From Dichelobacter nodosus (GTDB lineage: Bacteria; Pseudomonadota; Gammaproteobacteria; Cardiobacteriales; Cardiobacteriaceae), in contig NZ_LGVW01000026.1 in assembly GCF_001263335.1 (NCBI RefSeq), forward strand, positions 1-48,303: a stretch of DNA of 48,303 bases. Reading direction: 5' to 3'. Below the pieces are notes generated by a model. That model saw only the letters and a program-made list of their open reading frames with translations. It did not search any database and had not been told where the DNA came from. The position numbers and the translations under genes are program-made. This document shows, piece by piece, positions 29,493 to 38,364 of this stretch (the first letter of the stretch is position 1; each line of letters opens with the position of its first letter).

Positions 29493-29497
29493 CGGTT

Positions 29498-31687
29498 TTA
29501 ATCGAACCATAAAGGATCGACATCTATTCCCACTTTAACGCCCGACGCACGACTTTCTTCCCATAACAGCGCGCGAACTTGCGCCAATTCTCGCTGCAAA
29601 ACTTTCTTATTCGGTGCCTGCACCACCATTTGCGCCCGATATTTGCCATCTTTACGCGCAATTAACGCGGGAATCGGTCCCAACCATTGCCACGTTTGCC
29701 CTATTTCCGCTTTTTGCGCCACATCGCGCATTGAAGTTAATACCGCCAACGTGCGCGATAATTCATGATGTTGCGCCCAAAATAACGTTTGAGCACTAAA
29801 CGGCGGCAATTGCGCTTGCTGACGTATCGTTAATAATTGTTGCGCAGTGGCAAAATACGGCTGCGACAGCGCGGAAAAAATCGGGTGCTGCGCGTGTTGC
29901 GTTTGAATCCAAATAGTTCCCGCTTGTTCTCGCCCTGCCCGTCCGCCAACTTGCACCAGCAACTGCGCCAATCGTTCTTCGGCGCGAAAATCGCTACTAT
30001 AAAACGCGCTATCAGCATCAACCACCGCCACCAATTGCAAACGCGGAAAATGGTGCCCTTTTGCTAACCATTGCGTTCCAATCATCACATCGATCGCGCC
30101 GCTGTGAATTTGTTTAAGCGCTTGTTGAAATTGTTTAGCGGTACTAAAAACATCACGATCAATGCGCAAAACGCGCGCTTGTGGAAATTGTTCGCGCACC
30201 GTCTGCTCCAAACGCTGCGTGCCCAATCCGCAAACGTATAATTGCGTTGACGCACATTTAGGGCAGCGCACCGGCAATAATTGGCTGCGTCCACAATGAT
30301 GACAAATCAATTGCCGGCTAAACGTGTGCACCGTCATCATCGTATCGCAAGCCGTGCAACTGCTTTCCCACGAACATTCGCGGCAGCGCATCACCGGCGC
30401 ATAACCACGACGATTTAAAAATAACAAAATTTGTTGCTTTCGCTGAAGATGTTGGCGTATCGCGCTGATTAATGGCTGCGATAATCCGCCGATTTGTTTA
30501 CTGGGTTCGATTTCATCGATAACGATCGACGGCTTGTGCTGCGTCAACGCGCGTTCGGGAAGATGCAACAATTGCCACGTGCCGGTTAAGGTTTGTTGAT
30601 AATGTTCGAGCGTAGGCGTTGCCGAACCTAATAATATGGGAATATTGTGTTGTTTGGCGCGCACTACTGCCATATCAGCGGCGTGATAACGAAATTGGTC
30701 GGATTGTTTATAGGATTGATCATGGGCTTCATCAACGATAATCGCGCCGAGCCGACAAAACGGCAAAAATAACGCCGAACGCGTCCCCACAACCATTTTA
30801 ATATCGCCAGCTTTTACCGCCTGCCAAACAGATAACCGCGCCGCCTCGCTCATTTCCGAATGATAAACCGCGCACGCCGAAAAACGCGCCCGAAAACGCG
30901 CAAAAATACTCATCGCCAAACCAATTTCGGGCAATAAAACGCATATTTGTTTACCAGCTGCCAACAACAATTCCGCCCAACGCCAATAAATTTCCGTTTT
31001 TCCGGAACCGGTGACGCCGTCAAGCACGGTTACGGAAAAGGTCGTTTTCGTTATTAATGTTTGTAATACGGCGTTTTGAGCGGCGTTTAACGTGGGCGCT
31101 TTTTCTGTTGCCGCCGGCGGTGCGATAAAAGTTTCCGTCATTTCGAGCCAACCGCGATTGACTAAATCGTTTAACCACGCCGCCGAAACCGAAAACGTTT
31201 GCCGCAATTGTGCGCCGGATAACGGTTGAATGGTTAATGCATGCAACACGGCTTGTTGTTTTTTGCCCGATGCGTTCGCCGCGCGCCCTTTTTCCGTTAA
31301 ACGATAAATTGCCGGCAGCGTTCTTTTATTGGACGCACCATTTAATAAAGCATTCGGCAATGCCGCCGCAAAAACCGTGCCTTCCGGAACTTGATAATAA
31401 CGGGCGGTGTATTGTAAAAACCGCAAAAGCGTTGCATCAAATACGGGTTCATTATCAAGCACTTTGCGGATTTTTTTGATATGAAAATGGGTTTTGGGCT
31501 GGGCGACAGTGGCAACAGTAATACCGATTGCGTCTCGCGCGCCGAAAGGAACGCGTACGCGCATGCCTGAAGCAATAGGCGTTGCCGCCGCATAAATAAA
31601 GCGCTGATACAATGGACGCAACACGACCACCGCGATAAAATGCGCCGCCTCGTTATCGTGTATCACTTCATTTTGATTATTTTGCAT
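29498..31687 (-). CDS. priA: Primosomal protein N' (replication restart helicase PriA)
   Basis: Recognises abandoned forks and reloads the replisome. The N-terminal fork-binding domain includes MRVRVPFG. The helicase core has Walker A VTGSGKTEIYW, the DEAH box VDEAHDQSYKQ and LGSATPTLEHY. The inserted zinc module carries eight Cys in CRECSWESSC, CDTMM, CHHCG and CPKC. VGGRAGREQ is motif VI. The start is set at ATG 31687, overlapping the divergent znuC ATG; the open frame also allows a TTG at 31714 or a downstream GTG. About 14 residues precede the region where homologues start, so the true start is uncertain. No terminator follows; the J-like gene promoter does. Confidence 0.95.
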   Translation of the reverse strand: MQNNQNEVIHDNEAAHFIAVVVLRPLYQRFIYAAATPIASGMRVRVPFGARDAIGITVATVAQPKTHFHIKKIRKVLDNEPVFDATLLRFLQYTARYYQVPEGTVFAAALPNALLNGASNKRTLPAIYRLTEKGRAANASGKKQQAVLHALTIQPLSGAQLRQTFSVSAAWLNDLVNRGWLEMTETFIAPPAATEKAPTLNAAQNAVLQTLITKTTFSVTVLDGVTGSGKTEIYWRWAELLLAAGKQICVLLPEIGLAMSIFARFRARFSACAVYHSEMSEAARLSVWQAVKAGDIKMVVGTRSALFLPFCRLGAIIVDEAHDQSYKQSDQFRYHAADMAVVRAKQHNIPILLGSATPTLEHYQQTLTGTWQLLHLPERALTQHKPSIVIDEIEPSKQIGGLSQPLISAIRQHLQRKQQILLFLNRRGYAPVMRCRECSWESSCTACDTMMTVHTFSRQLICHHCGRSQLLPVRCPKCASTQLYVCGLGTQRLEQTVREQFPQARVLRIDRDVFSTAKQFQQALKQIHSGAIDVMIGTQWLAKGHHFPRLQLVAVVDADSAFYSSDFRAEERLAQLLVQVGGRAGREQAGTIWIQTQHAQHPIFSALSQPYFATAQQLLTIRQQAQLPPFSAQTLFWAQHHELSRTLAVLTSMRDVAQKAEIGQTWQWLGPIPALIARKDGKYRAQMVVQAPNKKVLQRELAQVRALLWEESRASGVKVGIDVDPLWFD

Positions 31688-32381
31688 GGCACAACCGTTA
31701 ATCACCGTTTCCAATCTGGATTACTGCATTCGTGGGCGCTCCATTTTACACAACATCACGCTTGAAATTACCGCGGGCACGTTGCTGACAATTGTCGGAC
31801 CAAACGGCGCGGGTAAATCCACTTTGCTTAAATTAATTTTGGGACAACTGGCGCCGAGTTCCGGCAATATCAAGCGCAAAAAAGCGCTGAAAATGGCGTA
31901 TTTACCGCAAAAATTTCAACCGCCAGCTGATTTGCCGATTTCGATGCGGCGATTTTTGCGCGATATTCCCAACGCCGATAAAGCAGATATTTTGCAAACT
32001 TTATCCATTCAACATTTGCTCGATACGCCGCTGCAAATGCTTTCCGGCGGCGAAACGCAACGGCTTTTGTTGGCACGCGCATTTTTGTTGCAACCCGATC
32101 TCATCGTTTTAGACGAACCCGCGGCAGGCATTGATCCAACGGCGATCGATCATTATTACGCGGTCATTCGCGCGATGCAGTTGCGGTATCAATGCGCAAT
32201 TGTGATGGTGTCGCATGATTTGCATTTGGTGATGGCGGCAAGCGATCGCGTGATTTGTATTAATCGCCATATTTGTTGCCAAGGTCACCCGCAAGAAATT
32301 ATGCATCACCCTGAATTTGTGCATCTTTCTGAACATACCATCGGCTTTTATTCTCATCATCATCAACATACGCATTTATGA
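31686..32381 (+). CDS. znuC: Zinc ABC importer ATPase ZnuC
   Basis: Energises high-affinity zinc uptake at the inner membrane. Walker A is GPNGAGKST at 38-46, Q-loop AYLPQKF, signature LSGGETQRLLLARA, Walker B LIVLDEPAAGID and switch His in MVSHDLHLVMA. The family-specific DRVICINRHICCQGHPQEI and the C-terminal His-rich tail SHHHQHTH identify ZnuC rather than a manganese or iron homologue. At 231 residues it is complete. Its ATG overlaps the priA ATG on the other strand by two bases, so its promoter must lie inside priA. The stop overlaps znuB (ATGA). Confidence 0.95.
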   Translation: MAQPLITVSNLDYCIRGRSILHNITLEITAGTLLTIVGPNGAGKSTLLKLILGQLAPSSGNIKRKKALKMAYLPQKFQPPADLPISMRRFLRDIPNADKADILQTLSIQHLLDTPLQMLSGGETQRLLLARAFLLQPDLIVLDEPAAGIDPTAIDHYYAVIRAMQLRYQCAIVMVSHDLHLVMAASDRVICINRHICCQGHPQEIMHHPEFVHLSEHTIGFYSHHHQHTHL

Positions 32382-33184
32382 ATTTTCTGATCCATTTTAT
32401 TGTTGTTCCGTGGTTGTGCGCGTTATTAACTGCCACGACCGCCGCACCTTTAGGCGCTTTAATCAGTTGGCGCCGTTTGGTTTATTTTGGCGAAACGTTG
32501 GCGCACGCTTCTTTATTGGGCATCGCATTAGCTTTGCTGATGGGATTTCCCATTTATTTGGGAATTTGGTTGATGAGCGTGTTAATGGTCGTGTTACTTT
32601 TTATTTTAAAACAACAGAGTAACGCTGATTCCAATAATATTTTGGGTACGCTCGCACATATTTTTTTAGCGCTGGGCATGATTACGTTAACGTCTATGCC
32701 TCATATTCGCACCGATTTAGTAGGCTATCTATTCGGCGATATTTTATCGACCACCATCAGCGATCTGAAAATAATTGGTTTTGCAAGTTTTTTTCTGGCG
32801 GTAGTTTTGAAAAAAATCTGGCAACCGCTGATTTTATTAACGGTTAACGAATCCATTGCCAAAGCTGAATCGCGTTATATGGTGTATTACGATTTTATTT
32901 TCTTATTAATCATTGGGTTATATTTGGGATTAATGGTGCATTATTTGGGATTGATGTTAATCATTGCTTTTTTAATTATTCCCGTACACATCGCCGCGCC
33001 GATGAGTCAAACGCCGGAAGAATGCGTTTTAATTGCGCTTTTCATTGCCGCGATTGCCACGACCGTTGGCTTTGGCATTGCTTATTACGGTAATTTGCCG
33101 GTCGCGCCGACGATTGTGGTTTCTTTGGGCGGCGTTTATTTCGTGCAATCGGTTAGGAACGTGTTATTTAAAAAGAAATTTTGA
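32378..33184 (+). CDS. znuB: Zinc ABC importer permease ZnuB
   Basis: The membrane subunit of the zinc importer, of the ABC-3 permease family. Its 268 residues form about eight transmembrane helices. Recognisable segments are APLGALISWRRLVYFGETLAHASLLGIALAL, with the conserved H-A-S-L, and SIAKAESR in the large cytosolic loop. It is translationally coupled to znuC. The periplasmic zinc-binding protein gene znuA is not in the window. Confidence 0.94.
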   Translation: MNFLIHFIVVPWLCALLTATTAAPLGALISWRRLVYFGETLAHASLLGIALALLMGFPIYLGIWLMSVLMVVLLFILKQQSNADSNNILGTLAHIFLALGMITLTSMPHIRTDLVGYLFGDILSTTISDLKIIGFASFFLAVVLKKIWQPLILLTVNESIAKAESRYMVYYDFIFLLIIGLYLGLMVHYLGLMLIIAFLIIPVHIAAPMSQTPEECVLIALFIAAIATTVGFGIAYYGNLPVAPTIVVSLGGVYFVQSVRNVLFKKKF

Positions 33185-33200
33185 CTTCACCAGCAAGCTC

Positions 33201-33223
33201 CGCTAATATCAGCGCGTTTTTTT
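33201..33223 (+). terminator. Weak terminator after znuB
   Basis: A short 4-bp stem (CGCT/AGCG, six-base loop) is followed by CG and T7, 17 bases after the znuB stop. The stem is short, so partial read-through into dksA is possible. Confidence 0.35.
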
Positions 33224-33242
33224 ACTGCTCAATGGAGCGATT

Positions 33243-33674
33243 ATGAAAGAACTTATTAAAATAAAAAATAAATATACTCCCGCCGCCGATGAACCTTATA
33301 TGAGCGAACAACAGCTCGATTATTTTTCGCGCATTTTGCAAGAATGGAAAGCGACAATTTTGGCAGATAGTGAAAAAACCCGTGAATATTTAAAAGACGA
33401 ACGTCCACAAACCGCCGATTTAAACGACCGCGCATCGCAAGAAGAAGAATTTTCATTGGAATTGCGCACCCGCGATCGGGAACGAAAATTATTAAGAAAA
33501 ATCGATAAAGCGTTGGAACGCATTAAACAAGGGCATTTTGGTTATTGCGAACAATGCGATGAAGAAATCGGTTTTCATCGTTTAGAAGCGCGCCCAACGG
33601 CAGAATTGTGCATTGATTGCAAACATCTTGCCGAACGCAAAGAAAAATCGTTTTATAACGAACGCAACGAATGA
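33243..33674 (+). CDS. dksA: RNA polymerase-binding transcription factor DksA
   Basis: Binds the secondary channel of RNA polymerase and, with ppGpp, adjusts rRNA and amino-acid promoters. The coiled coil has the tip motif D-x-x-D-x-A at Asp59, Asp62 and Ala64. The C-terminal C4 zinc finger is complete (Cys102, 105, 123, 126; C-x2-C-x17-C-x2-C). At 143 residues it is near the E. coli length (151). GGAG precedes the ATG. It lies 58 bases after znuB. Confidence 0.96.
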   Translation: MKELIKIKNKYTPAADEPYMSEQQLDYFSRILQEWKATILADSEKTREYLKDERPQTADLNDRASQEEEFSLELRTRDRERKLLRKIDKALERIKQGHFGYCEQCDEEIGFHRLEARPTAELCIDCKHLAERKEKSFYNERNE

Positions 33675-33694
33675 TTTCCTTATTTTTCGCATAA

Positions 33695-33723
33695 AAAAAG
33701 ACCGCACGAGCTGCGGTCTTTTT
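33695..33723. terminator. Bidirectional terminator between dksA and the dipeptidase gene
   Basis: A 12-bp perfect stem (AAAAAGACCGCA / TGCGGTCTTTTT) with loop CGAGC. T-runs are present on both strands, serving the two convergent genes. Confidence 0.92.
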
Positions 33724-33735
33724 GTTTTGAGACGT

Positions 33736-35241
33736 TTAATCGTCTGTTCTTAAATAACAGTTTTTCATCGTATTTGACGCGATATAAAGCACATCATTTA
33801 AAACGCCTTGCGTTTGTTTACGCGCTTCTTCGGCAATGGCTTCGTTGGCTTCCTCGCAAATGTGCGCCGCATCGGCATAAGAAAGACCTTTTTCTAAAAT
33901 TTGCGCATCGTACTTGTTGATTAATTCCATACATTTGCTTTGCAAATCATTTTGATAAAACTCAATAGTATTTGCGGTAGCGTGATAATGCGCATCAGCG
34001 AGCGCACCAACAATGCGATTAGTCCAATAAAAATTATCCGTGGTTACAGTGGCGCTGGTATTTGCGAGATAATCTGGAGTTTTATCGATATTTACGTAAA
34101 ACGGAATCATGGCGTTAAATACGTTTGACCCCAAAGCAATCCATTCCAAGCTGCGAATCGCTTCCGGCATATAAGGACGAATTTGCACCAATCCTAAAAC
34201 GCCGTTGCGGTTAATACCGATCGATCTGAATTGTCCTTTTTGCGACAAATCGCCATATTTTCCATACGGATCATAAGGTGTACCTTGGAAATGATGCGAT
34301 AACACATATTTCACATCTTCAACCGTAATTTTGCGCTCCGGCACCCGCGCCCAAGGAATATCATCAGAATACGGCGTAAAATCAGCGTTACAACCGTCCC
34401 AAACATTGGAGCGCGGATTCAAATAGCGTTGCAAAATCCACGCCCGCGGTGTGTTGTAAATATGATCAGAATCGGCGCGACTACCAAAAGCAAGCCGTGC
34501 ATTGAATGTGCCGTTTAAAGATAAATCAAGATGATATTTTTCAATAAATTGTTTTAAATCTTTGGAGCACAAATGATTTTTTTGCGCGCCAAAAGCATCA
34601 TGCAAATCAAAATCATCAATTCCGAATTGGTTCGGCATAATGACATAACAATCATCAGGCACGCGTTTTGCAATCCAATGATGACCGCCGATGGTTTCCA
34701 ACCACCAAATTTCGTTGACATCTTGGAAAGCAATGCCGCTCATTTCATACGTGCCGTATTTTTCCAACAATTCGCCCAAACGAATCACGCCTTCGCGCGC
34801 GGTACGCATATACGGCAAAAGCAAAGTAACAAAATCTTCCTCGCCGATGCCGCCGACTTGTTCGGGAATATAATTTTCATCGCCTTCTTTACCAACTGCG
34901 GCAACATATTTCACCAACGGATCCGCGGCTAAAACGCGTTCATTAGACGTAATAGTTTCTGTTGCGCTCATAGAAACGTTGGCAGTATTGACACCAAACG
35001 ATCCCCAAATGCCTTCTTTATCAATCGCATGCGGCATGCAGGTATAACGCATTGGCTCATCGGGCAGCGGAATTTCAACATGTGATAATACTGATTTATA
35101 AACGCGCGGCTGCTCGCTCGGTTGCACGACGACATATTTTTTCGGGTTATAAATTCCGGTGGGAGAATCTTCATTCCGCGCCACTAAAGTTGAGCCATCG
35201 AAGCTGGCTTTTTTGCCAACTAAAATCGTTGTACAAGGCAT
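33736..35241 (-). CDS. C69 family dipeptidase
   Basis: A 501-residue N-terminal-nucleophile hydrolase of peptidase family C69 (PepD type), cleaving dipeptides in the cytosol. The catalytic Cys is residue 3 in the start CTTILVGKKAS. Family segments DGSTLVARNED, WGSFGVNTANVSMSATET, FQDVNEIWWLETIGGHHWIAKRVPD and MPNQFGIDDFD follow. It has a strong AAGGAG seven bases before the ATG, no signal peptide and no close operon partners. The family is best known from lactobacilli and other Firmicutes, so gain by transfer is possible, but its codon use looks like that of its neighbours. Confidence 0.93.
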   Translation of the reverse strand: MPCTTILVGKKASFDGSTLVARNEDSPTGIYNPKKYVVVQPSEQPRVYKSVLSHVEIPLPDEPMRYTCMPHAIDKEGIWGSFGVNTANVSMSATETITSNERVLAADPLVKYVAAVGKEGDENYIPEQVGGIGEEDFVTLLLPYMRTAREGVIRLGELLEKYGTYEMSGIAFQDVNEIWWLETIGGHHWIAKRVPDDCYVIMPNQFGIDDFDLHDAFGAQKNHLCSKDLKQFIEKYHLDLSLNGTFNARLAFGSRADSDHIYNTPRAWILQRYLNPRSNVWDGCNADFTPYSDDIPWARVPERKITVEDVKYVLSHHFQGTPYDPYGKYGDLSQKGQFRSIGINRNGVLGLVQIRPYMPEAIRSLEWIALGSNVFNAMIPFYVNIDKTPDYLANTSATVTTDNFYWTNRIVGALADAHYHATANTIEFYQNDLQSKCMELINKYDAQILEKGLSYADAAHICEEANEAIAEEARKQTQGVLNDVLYIASNTMKNCYLRTDD

Positions 35242-35406
35242 AGTTATCTCCTTATTAAAATTAGTAGATTACGGCTTCACAAATATTGCCGCCCGCGATG
35301 AAGCAAGTCATCGTAGAGACGAGCATTTCAATAAAATAACCGCGGCACCATACTAAAAACGATGTTCCTTCCTTGTCAAGTTTATTAATTTGTATCGCAC
35401 CATAAA

Positions 35407-35433
35407 AAAACCAGCTGATAATCAGCTGGTTTT
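35407..35433 (-). terminator. Rho-independent terminator of valS
   Basis: A 12-bp stem (AAAACCAGCTGA / TCAGCTGGTTTT) with a three-base loop is followed on the minus strand by a run of T residues. It lies 13 bases after the valS stop. Confidence 0.92.
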
Positions 35434-35446
35434 CATCAAAACGCGG

Positions 35447-38245
35447 TTACATTTGTTCGACTTTTTGGCGTTGCTCTTTTAACGCTTTAAGCGCCGTTTC
35501 ATCGGCGGACAATTGCGCACGCGTTTGCGCAACTAATGCCTCGGGTGCCTGCGTAACAAATTTAGGATTATTAAGTTGCGCGCTCAATTTCGCTTGATTT
35601 TTTTCAATTTTTTCAATCTCTTTATCGAGCCGCGCGAGTTCTGCCGTTTTATCGATTAATCCGGCAAGCGGAATTAATCCTTGCATTTCACCGACTACAA
35701 ACGCCGCTGATTCTGGCGCTGCGCCCGTAATAATCGTGATTTCTTGCAACCGTCCCAAAGCGAGCAAACGTTCTTTTTGCGCCTGCAAATAATGTTGATC
35801 TTGCGCGCTGACTTTATCAAGCAATAACGGCAACAATTTCGCCGGCGCAATATCCATATCCGCGCGAATTTTGCGCACGCCTAATAATACCGCCTGCAAC
35901 CACAAAACTTGCGCCTGCGCATCTTCATCAAGCGCCCAATCGGCGGCAACTTGCGGATAAGCGCAATGCGTAATGTGTTTTTCAGGCAAATGGAGCAAAT
36001 CGCGCAAAGTTTGCCAAATTTCTTCGCTGATAAACGGCATAATCGGGTGCGCGAGGCGTAAAATCGTTTCTAAAATCGTTAATAAATGCCGCCGCGTTTG
36101 CGCTTTTGCCGCTTCGTCGGGATTATTTTTATTAAGAACGGGTTTAACCAATTCCAAATACCAATCGCAATAATCGTGCCACACAAATTCATAAATCGCC
36201 GTTGCCGCAAAATCAAAACGATATTCCGCAAACGCTTGACGCACCGCCGCAATCGTGACGCATAAACGGTCATCAATCCAACGCGCGACTGCATCTTTGG
36301 ATTCAACGGTTGCGGCAATTTCTTTTCCTTCCGTTTGCATCAACACAAAACGCGCGGCGTTCCACAATTTATTGCAAAAATTGCGATAACCTTCAACACG
36401 TTGCAAATCAAAAACCACATCGCGACCGCTGGTTGCCAGTGCGGCAAAAGTAAAACGCAAAGCATCGGTGCCACAAGCAGGAATGCCTTCTGGAAATTCT
36501 TTGCGCGTTTGCGCCGCAATTTTTTCCGCTAATTGCGGCTGCATCATATTTTCGGTTCTTTTTGCTACCAAAGTTTCCAAATCGATGCCGTCAATAACAT
36601 CAATCGGATCAATCACATTGCCTTTGGATTTAGACATTTTTTTGCCTTCACTATCGCGCACTAAACCGTGAATATAAACGGTATGGAATGGTACTTTGCC
36701 GTCCATCGCATACAGTCCCAATAACACCATGCGCGCGACCCAAAAGAAAATAATGTCAAAACCAGTCACTAAAATGCTGCTCGGATAATAAGTATTGAGA
36801 TCGGGCGTTGATTCGGGCCAACCTTGCGTTGCAAAAGGCCATAATCCAGAACTAAACCACGTATCCAACACGTCTTCATCTTGCGTTAACGGCACATCGT
36901 CTGCTAATTGATATTTTTCGCGCGCGGCGGCTTCGTTTTCTGCCACATAAATATGTCCATCGGCGTCATACCAAGCAGGAATGCGATGTCCCCACCACAA
37001 TTGCCGAGAAATACACCAATCTTGTAAATTTTCCATCCAATGGAAATAAGTATTTTCCCAATTAGACGGCACAAAACGAATGCGACCACTGCGCACCGCC
37101 TCAATCGCAGGTTTCGTTAAACGTTCATAACCTTTTTTACTCAAATCAACAAACCATTGATCGGTTAAATACGGCTCAATAACCACGCCGCTGCGATCGC
37201 CGTACGGTCGTTTTAAAAGATGCGGCTCGGTTTTTATCAACAAATCTGCTGTTTTTAAATCCGCAACCACGCGCTCCCGCGCCGTTTCCCGATCCAAACC
37301 GCGATAAATCGGCGGAACATTGTCGTTTAACGTTGCATCAGGGTTTAGCATATTAATCGGCGTGATGTTGTGACGCATGCCCACCGCGTAATCGTTAAAA
37401 TCGTGCGCCGGCGTGATTTTGACGCAACCCGTACCAAATTCGGGATCAACATAATCATCAGCCACAATGGTAACCGTGCGTTCGGTTAACGGCACGTGCA
37501 CTTTTTTCCCCACAACTTTTTGATAACGCTCATCATTTGGGTGAACTGCCAGCGCGCCGTCTGCCAAAATCGTTTCCGGACGCGTGGTGGCAATCATCAT
37601 AAATTGACCGTCAAGCCCTTGTCCGGCAGCAAAAGGATAACGCACGTAATACATCAATCCTTGCTCATCGCGGTTTTCAACTTCCAAATCAGAAATCGCC
37701 GTTTTTAATACCGGATCCCAATTAACCAAACGTTTACCGCGGTAAATCAAGCCGTCATCATATAAACGTTCAAACATCGCACACACCGCGCGCGACATGC
37801 CCTCGTCCATCGTAAAACGTTCGCGTGACCAATCCACAGCAGTGCCTAAACGCCGCAATTGTTTCATAATTTGTCCGCCGGAGGTTTTTTTCCACTGCCA
37901 AACTTCTTGTAAAAACGCCTCGCGTCCCAAATCATGCCGCGTTTTTCCTTGCGCATTTAAACGCCGTTCAACCACCATTTGCGTGGCAATACCCGCGTGA
38001 TCGCAGCCAACTTGCCATAATGTATTGTGCGCATTCATACGGTGATAGCGGATCAAAATATCCATAATCGTATCTTGAAAAGCATGTCCCATATGAAGGC
38101 TGCCGGTGACGTTTGGCGGCGGAATCATAATGGAAAACACATCGCCCGTGCCGCTGGGTTTAAAATCTCCATTTTGTTCCCAAATTTGATACCACTTTGC
38201 CTCAATTTCCGCCGGCTGATAGCGTGTTGCCATCGATTCGCTCAT
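35447..38245 (-). CDS. valS: Valyl-tRNA synthetase
   Basis: A class I aminoacyl-tRNA synthetase charging tRNA-Val. The HIGH-type motif is HMGH at 51-54 (PPPNVTGSLHMGH) and the KMSKS loop is in SEGKKMSKSKGN at about residue 560. The CP1 editing domain lies between them, with TTRPETILAD and the GTGCVKITPAHDFNDY segment. The anticodon domain and a C-terminal coiled-coil arm (from about 870) are complete. Length is 932 residues. AGGA lies nine bases before ATG 38245; a Met at residue 5 is a possible alternative start. Confidence 0.97.
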   Translation of the reverse strand: MSESMATRYQPAEIEAKWYQIWEQNGDFKPSGTGDVFSIMIPPPNVTGSLHMGHAFQDTIMDILIRYHRMNAHNTLWQVGCDHAGIATQMVVERRLNAQGKTRHDLGREAFLQEVWQWKKTSGGQIMKQLRRLGTAVDWSRERFTMDEGMSRAVCAMFERLYDDGLIYRGKRLVNWDPVLKTAISDLEVENRDEQGLMYYVRYPFAAGQGLDGQFMMIATTRPETILADGALAVHPNDERYQKVVGKKVHVPLTERTVTIVADDYVDPEFGTGCVKITPAHDFNDYAVGMRHNITPINMLNPDATLNDNVPPIYRGLDRETARERVVADLKTADLLIKTEPHLLKRPYGDRSGVVIEPYLTDQWFVDLSKKGYERLTKPAIEAVRSGRIRFVPSNWENTYFHWMENLQDWCISRQLWWGHRIPAWYDADGHIYVAENEAAAREKYQLADDVPLTQDEDVLDTWFSSGLWPFATQGWPESTPDLNTYYPSSILVTGFDIIFFWVARMVLLGLYAMDGKVPFHTVYIHGLVRDSEGKKMSKSKGNVIDPIDVIDGIDLETLVAKRTENMMQPQLAEKIAAQTRKEFPEGIPACGTDALRFTFAALATSGRDVVFDLQRVEGYRNFCNKLWNAARFVLMQTEGKEIAATVESKDAVARWIDDRLCVTIAAVRQAFAEYRFDFAATAIYEFVWHDYCDWYLELVKPVLNKNNPDEAAKAQTRRHLLTILETILRLAHPIMPFISEEIWQTLRDLLHLPEKHITHCAYPQVAADWALDEDAQAQVLWLQAVLLGVRKIRADMDIAPAKLLPLLLDKVSAQDQHYLQAQKERLLALGRLQEITIITGAAPESAAFVVGEMQGLIPLAGLIDKTAELARLDKEIEKIEKNQAKLSAQLNNPKFVTQAPEALVAQTRAQLSADETALKALKEQRQKVEQM

Positions 38246-38305
38246 TTTGTTGTTTCCTAACTCTATTCAAAAACGGTTTATTCTAGCAGCTAAAAAGCAT
38301 AAAAC

Positions 38306-38321
38306 GCCCAATAATTTGGGC
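38306..38321 (-). terminator. Second hairpin between typA and valS
   Basis: GCCCAA and TTGGGC form a 6-bp stem with a four-base loop, followed on the minus strand by GTTTTATGC. It lies 16 bases downstream of the stronger typA terminator and could be a back-up terminator. Confidence 0.45.
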
Positions 38322-38337
38322 AAAAAGCTTAAAAAAA

Positions 38338-38358
38338 GAGGCTGAAATGATCAGCCTC
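38338..38358 (-). terminator. Rho-independent terminator of typA
   Basis: An 8-bp stem (GAGGCTGA / TCAGCCTC) with a five-base loop, followed on the minus strand by T7. It begins 7 bases after the typA stop. Confidence 0.88.
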
Positions 38359-38364
38359 GAAACG

